Shown: positions 5,714 to 6,106 of the stretch, in pieces
Layout: every line of letters starts with the position of its first letter
How positions within the stretch are numbered: the stretch's first letter is position 1
Source of the DNA: Candidatus Cloacimonadota bacterium
Lineage (GTDB): Bacteria > Cloacimonadota > Cloacimonadia > Cloacimonadales > TCS61
Reading direction: 5' to 3'
NCBI GenBank assembly: GCA_011372345.1
Contig: DRTC01000381.1
Coordinates: 1-6,106 of the forward strand
Length of the DNA stretch: 6,106 bases
Notes under the pieces: generated by a model
Databases searched by the model: none
Told to the model about the DNA's origin: nothing
What the model saw: only the letters and a program-made list of their open reading frames with translations
Translations under genes and position numbers: made by a program

Positions 5714-5744
5714 ATTGTTCCCAATCCCAGATTGGGAATATAAT
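5714..5744 (-). repeat. REP-like palindrome R4 (minus orientation), just downstream of the transposase
   Basis: TTCCCAATC (5718-5726), loop CCA (5727-5729) and GATTGGGAA (5730-5738) form a perfect 9-bp stem, extended by a wobble pair. Its loop and flanks (CATTG before, TATAATATT after) match R2, so R2 and R4 form one subtype in minus orientation. It begins 4 bases after the transposase stop. Confidence 0.8.
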
Positions 5745-5751
5745 ATTTCTC

Positions 5752-5770
5752 AAAACCCCTGTTTTTTTTT
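5752..5770 (+). terminator. Weak candidate terminator after the transposase
   Basis: AAAAC (5752-5756) pairs with GTTTT (5761-5765) around CCCT and runs into a tract of nine T (5762-5770). The stem is short and mostly A-T, so strength is doubtful; R4 just upstream is a stronger hairpin without its own T-run. Together they could end the transposase transcript. Confidence 0.3.
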
Positions 5771-5821
5771 ACGATGAGATTAATTTCAAAATCGTTACAA
5801 AATAAAATTAGAAAGATAAAA

Positions 5822-5887
5822 ATGTTAAGAACTCGAAACCGGATTTCTGAAAAAAGTGCATTCCCAATCAGGGGATTGGGAATGATG
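5822..5887 (+). repeat. 66-bp long direct repeat, copy B (contains palindrome R5)
   Basis: This is the second copy of the unit at 5094-5159, with five substitutions and no indel. It contains R5, arms CATTCCCAATC (5859-5869) and GATTGGGAATG (5874-5884) with loop AGGG, a perfect 11-bp stem. Same orientation as copy A, downstream of the transposase. Confidence 0.85.
5859..5884 (+). repeat. REP-like palindrome R5 (plus orientation)
   Basis: A perfect 11-bp stem with loop AGGG and foot GATGTG. Its AAGTGC left flank is shared with R3 but not with R1 or R6, so R3/R5 form an extended subfamily. Confidence 0.8.
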
Positions 5888-5901
5888 TGTTGGGATCATT
5901 G

Positions 5902-5916
5902 GATTGGGAACGATAA
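5902..5916 (+). repeat. Solo right half of the REP-like palindrome
   Basis: GATTGGGAACGATAA matches the right arm and foot of R1 and R6 exactly, but no matching left arm precedes it, so it cannot form the usual hairpin by itself. It could instead pair with the left arm of R5 or R6. Confidence 0.6.
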
Positions 5917-5931
5917 AGTAAATAATGGAGC

Positions 5932-5960
5932 ATTGTTCCCAATCGGGGATTGGGAACGAT
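5932..5960 (+). repeat. REP-like palindrome R6 (plus orientation)
   Basis: ATTGTTCCCAATC (5932-5944) and GATTGGGAACGAT (5948-5960) pair over 13 bp with one G-U, loop GGG. The surrounding 38 bases (5928-5965) match R1 except at two positions. It lies directly upstream of the TPR gene and could sit in that gene's leader. Confidence 0.85.
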
Positions 5961-5976
5961 AAGAAGATAAAACTTA

Positions 5977-6106
5977 ATGAACTACTTCATAATCTCCCTC
6001 AAAGAAAAATATTTCCAAAAGAAAGGAAGAGAATTACTTATTTCCGGCAAATTGGAAAAAGCATTTTCCTATTTTCAGAAAGCGGTTTTATTGAATGATT
6101 CCACCG
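5977..6106 (+). CDS. Probable TPR-repeat protein, N-terminal part (3' end outside window)
   Basis: The frame is open from ATG 5977 to the window end, giving 43 full codons. Residues 9-43 read as the start of a tetratricopeptide helix pair: KYFQKKGRELLISGKLEKAF then SYFQKAVLLND, with the small, large and aromatic residues at TPR spacing (G, L, G, A, F, A). There is no signal peptide in view, so a cytoplasmic protein-interaction role is likely, but the partner and process are unknown. Upstream AAGAAGAT at 5961-5968 is a weak ribosome site. The gene is not part of the rnf operon by spacing; palindrome R6 lies 16 bases before the start. A short fragment like this could belong to any TPR-containing protein. 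Confidence 0.6.
   Translation, partial: MNYFIISLKEKYFQKKGRELLISGKLEKAFSYFQKAVLLNDST

Larger units (their letters stand above)
5133..5744 (+). mobile_element. RAYT locus: Y1 transposase gene bracketed by inverted REP-like palindromes
   Basis: The transposase gene (5170-5709) has palindrome R3 in plus orientation 15 bases before its start and R4 in minus orientation 4 bases after its stop. This inverted bracket is the known arrangement of REP-associated tyrosine transposase genes, which act on the palindromes rather than moving as a classical insertion sequence. No target-site duplication is recognisable. Boundaries are those of the two palindromes and are inferred. Confidence 0.65.
5710..5976. 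other. Intergenic repeat field after the transposase
   Basis: These 267 bases hold palindrome R4, a T-tract, an AT-rich spacer, the second 66-base unit with R5, a solo half palindrome and R6. A 62-codon open frame from 5774 runs through the repeats, but its sequence follows the palindromes and I do not accept it as a gene. The TPR gene starts 16 bases after R6. Confidence 0.65.

Noticed and set aside
4909..5960. CRISPR array
   Set aside because: The repeated elements are short palindromes at irregular distances, in both orientations, with a gene between them; there are no uniform spacers.
5774..5962. 62-codon open frame through the second repeat block
   Set aside because: Most of its sequence is read from the 66-bp repeat and the palindromes R5, the half site and R6; it lacks a clear ribosome site and known domain. 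Its first part is noted only as a possible conserved micro-ORF.

Overview
The window holds most of an rnf operon followed by a REP-type repeat field with its own single-strand transposase, all read from the + strand. DNA is moderately AT-rich and uses the standard code, and most rnf genes have strong AGGAG-type ribosome sites. The rnfC-D-G-E-A-B order, the long polyferredoxin-type RnfB and the several families of short interspersed repeats suggest an anaerobic bacterium. I would guess an uncultured lineage near Cloacimonadota or another FCB-type group, but no rRNA or marker gene is present, so this is a weak inference.

Bases 1-4864 are rnfC (5' end outside the window), rnfD, rnfG, rnfE, rnfA and rnfB. 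Together they encode the membrane complex that couples electron transfer between ferredoxin and NAD to Na+ or H+ transport. RnfB and RnfC carry iron-sulfur clusters (RnfC also handles NADH). RnfD and RnfG carry covalently bound flavin. RnfA and RnfE are paired membrane subunits with conserved cysteines. rnfD-G-E overlap by ATGA. The C/D, E/A and A/B junctions are instead 90-153 bp spacers, each with a different repeat or hairpin.

Bases 4865-5976 are a repeat field. At least six palindromes built on GTTCCCAATC / GATTGGGAAC surround an intact HUH/Y1 transposase of the REP-associated (RAYT) type at 5170-5709. The palindromes fall into two subtypes in opposite orientations. One subtype pair directly brackets the transposase in inverted orientation. 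A composite block of about 180 bp (palindrome, AT-rich spacer, longer palindrome unit) occurs as a direct repeat immediately before and after the gene. This is the most interesting part of the window: it looks like a RAYT/BIME locus with a repeat family and extended unit that I do not recognise from described sets.

From 5977 to the window end is the start of a gene for a probable TPR-repeat protein. No RNA gene, CRISPR array or convincing minus-strand gene was seen.
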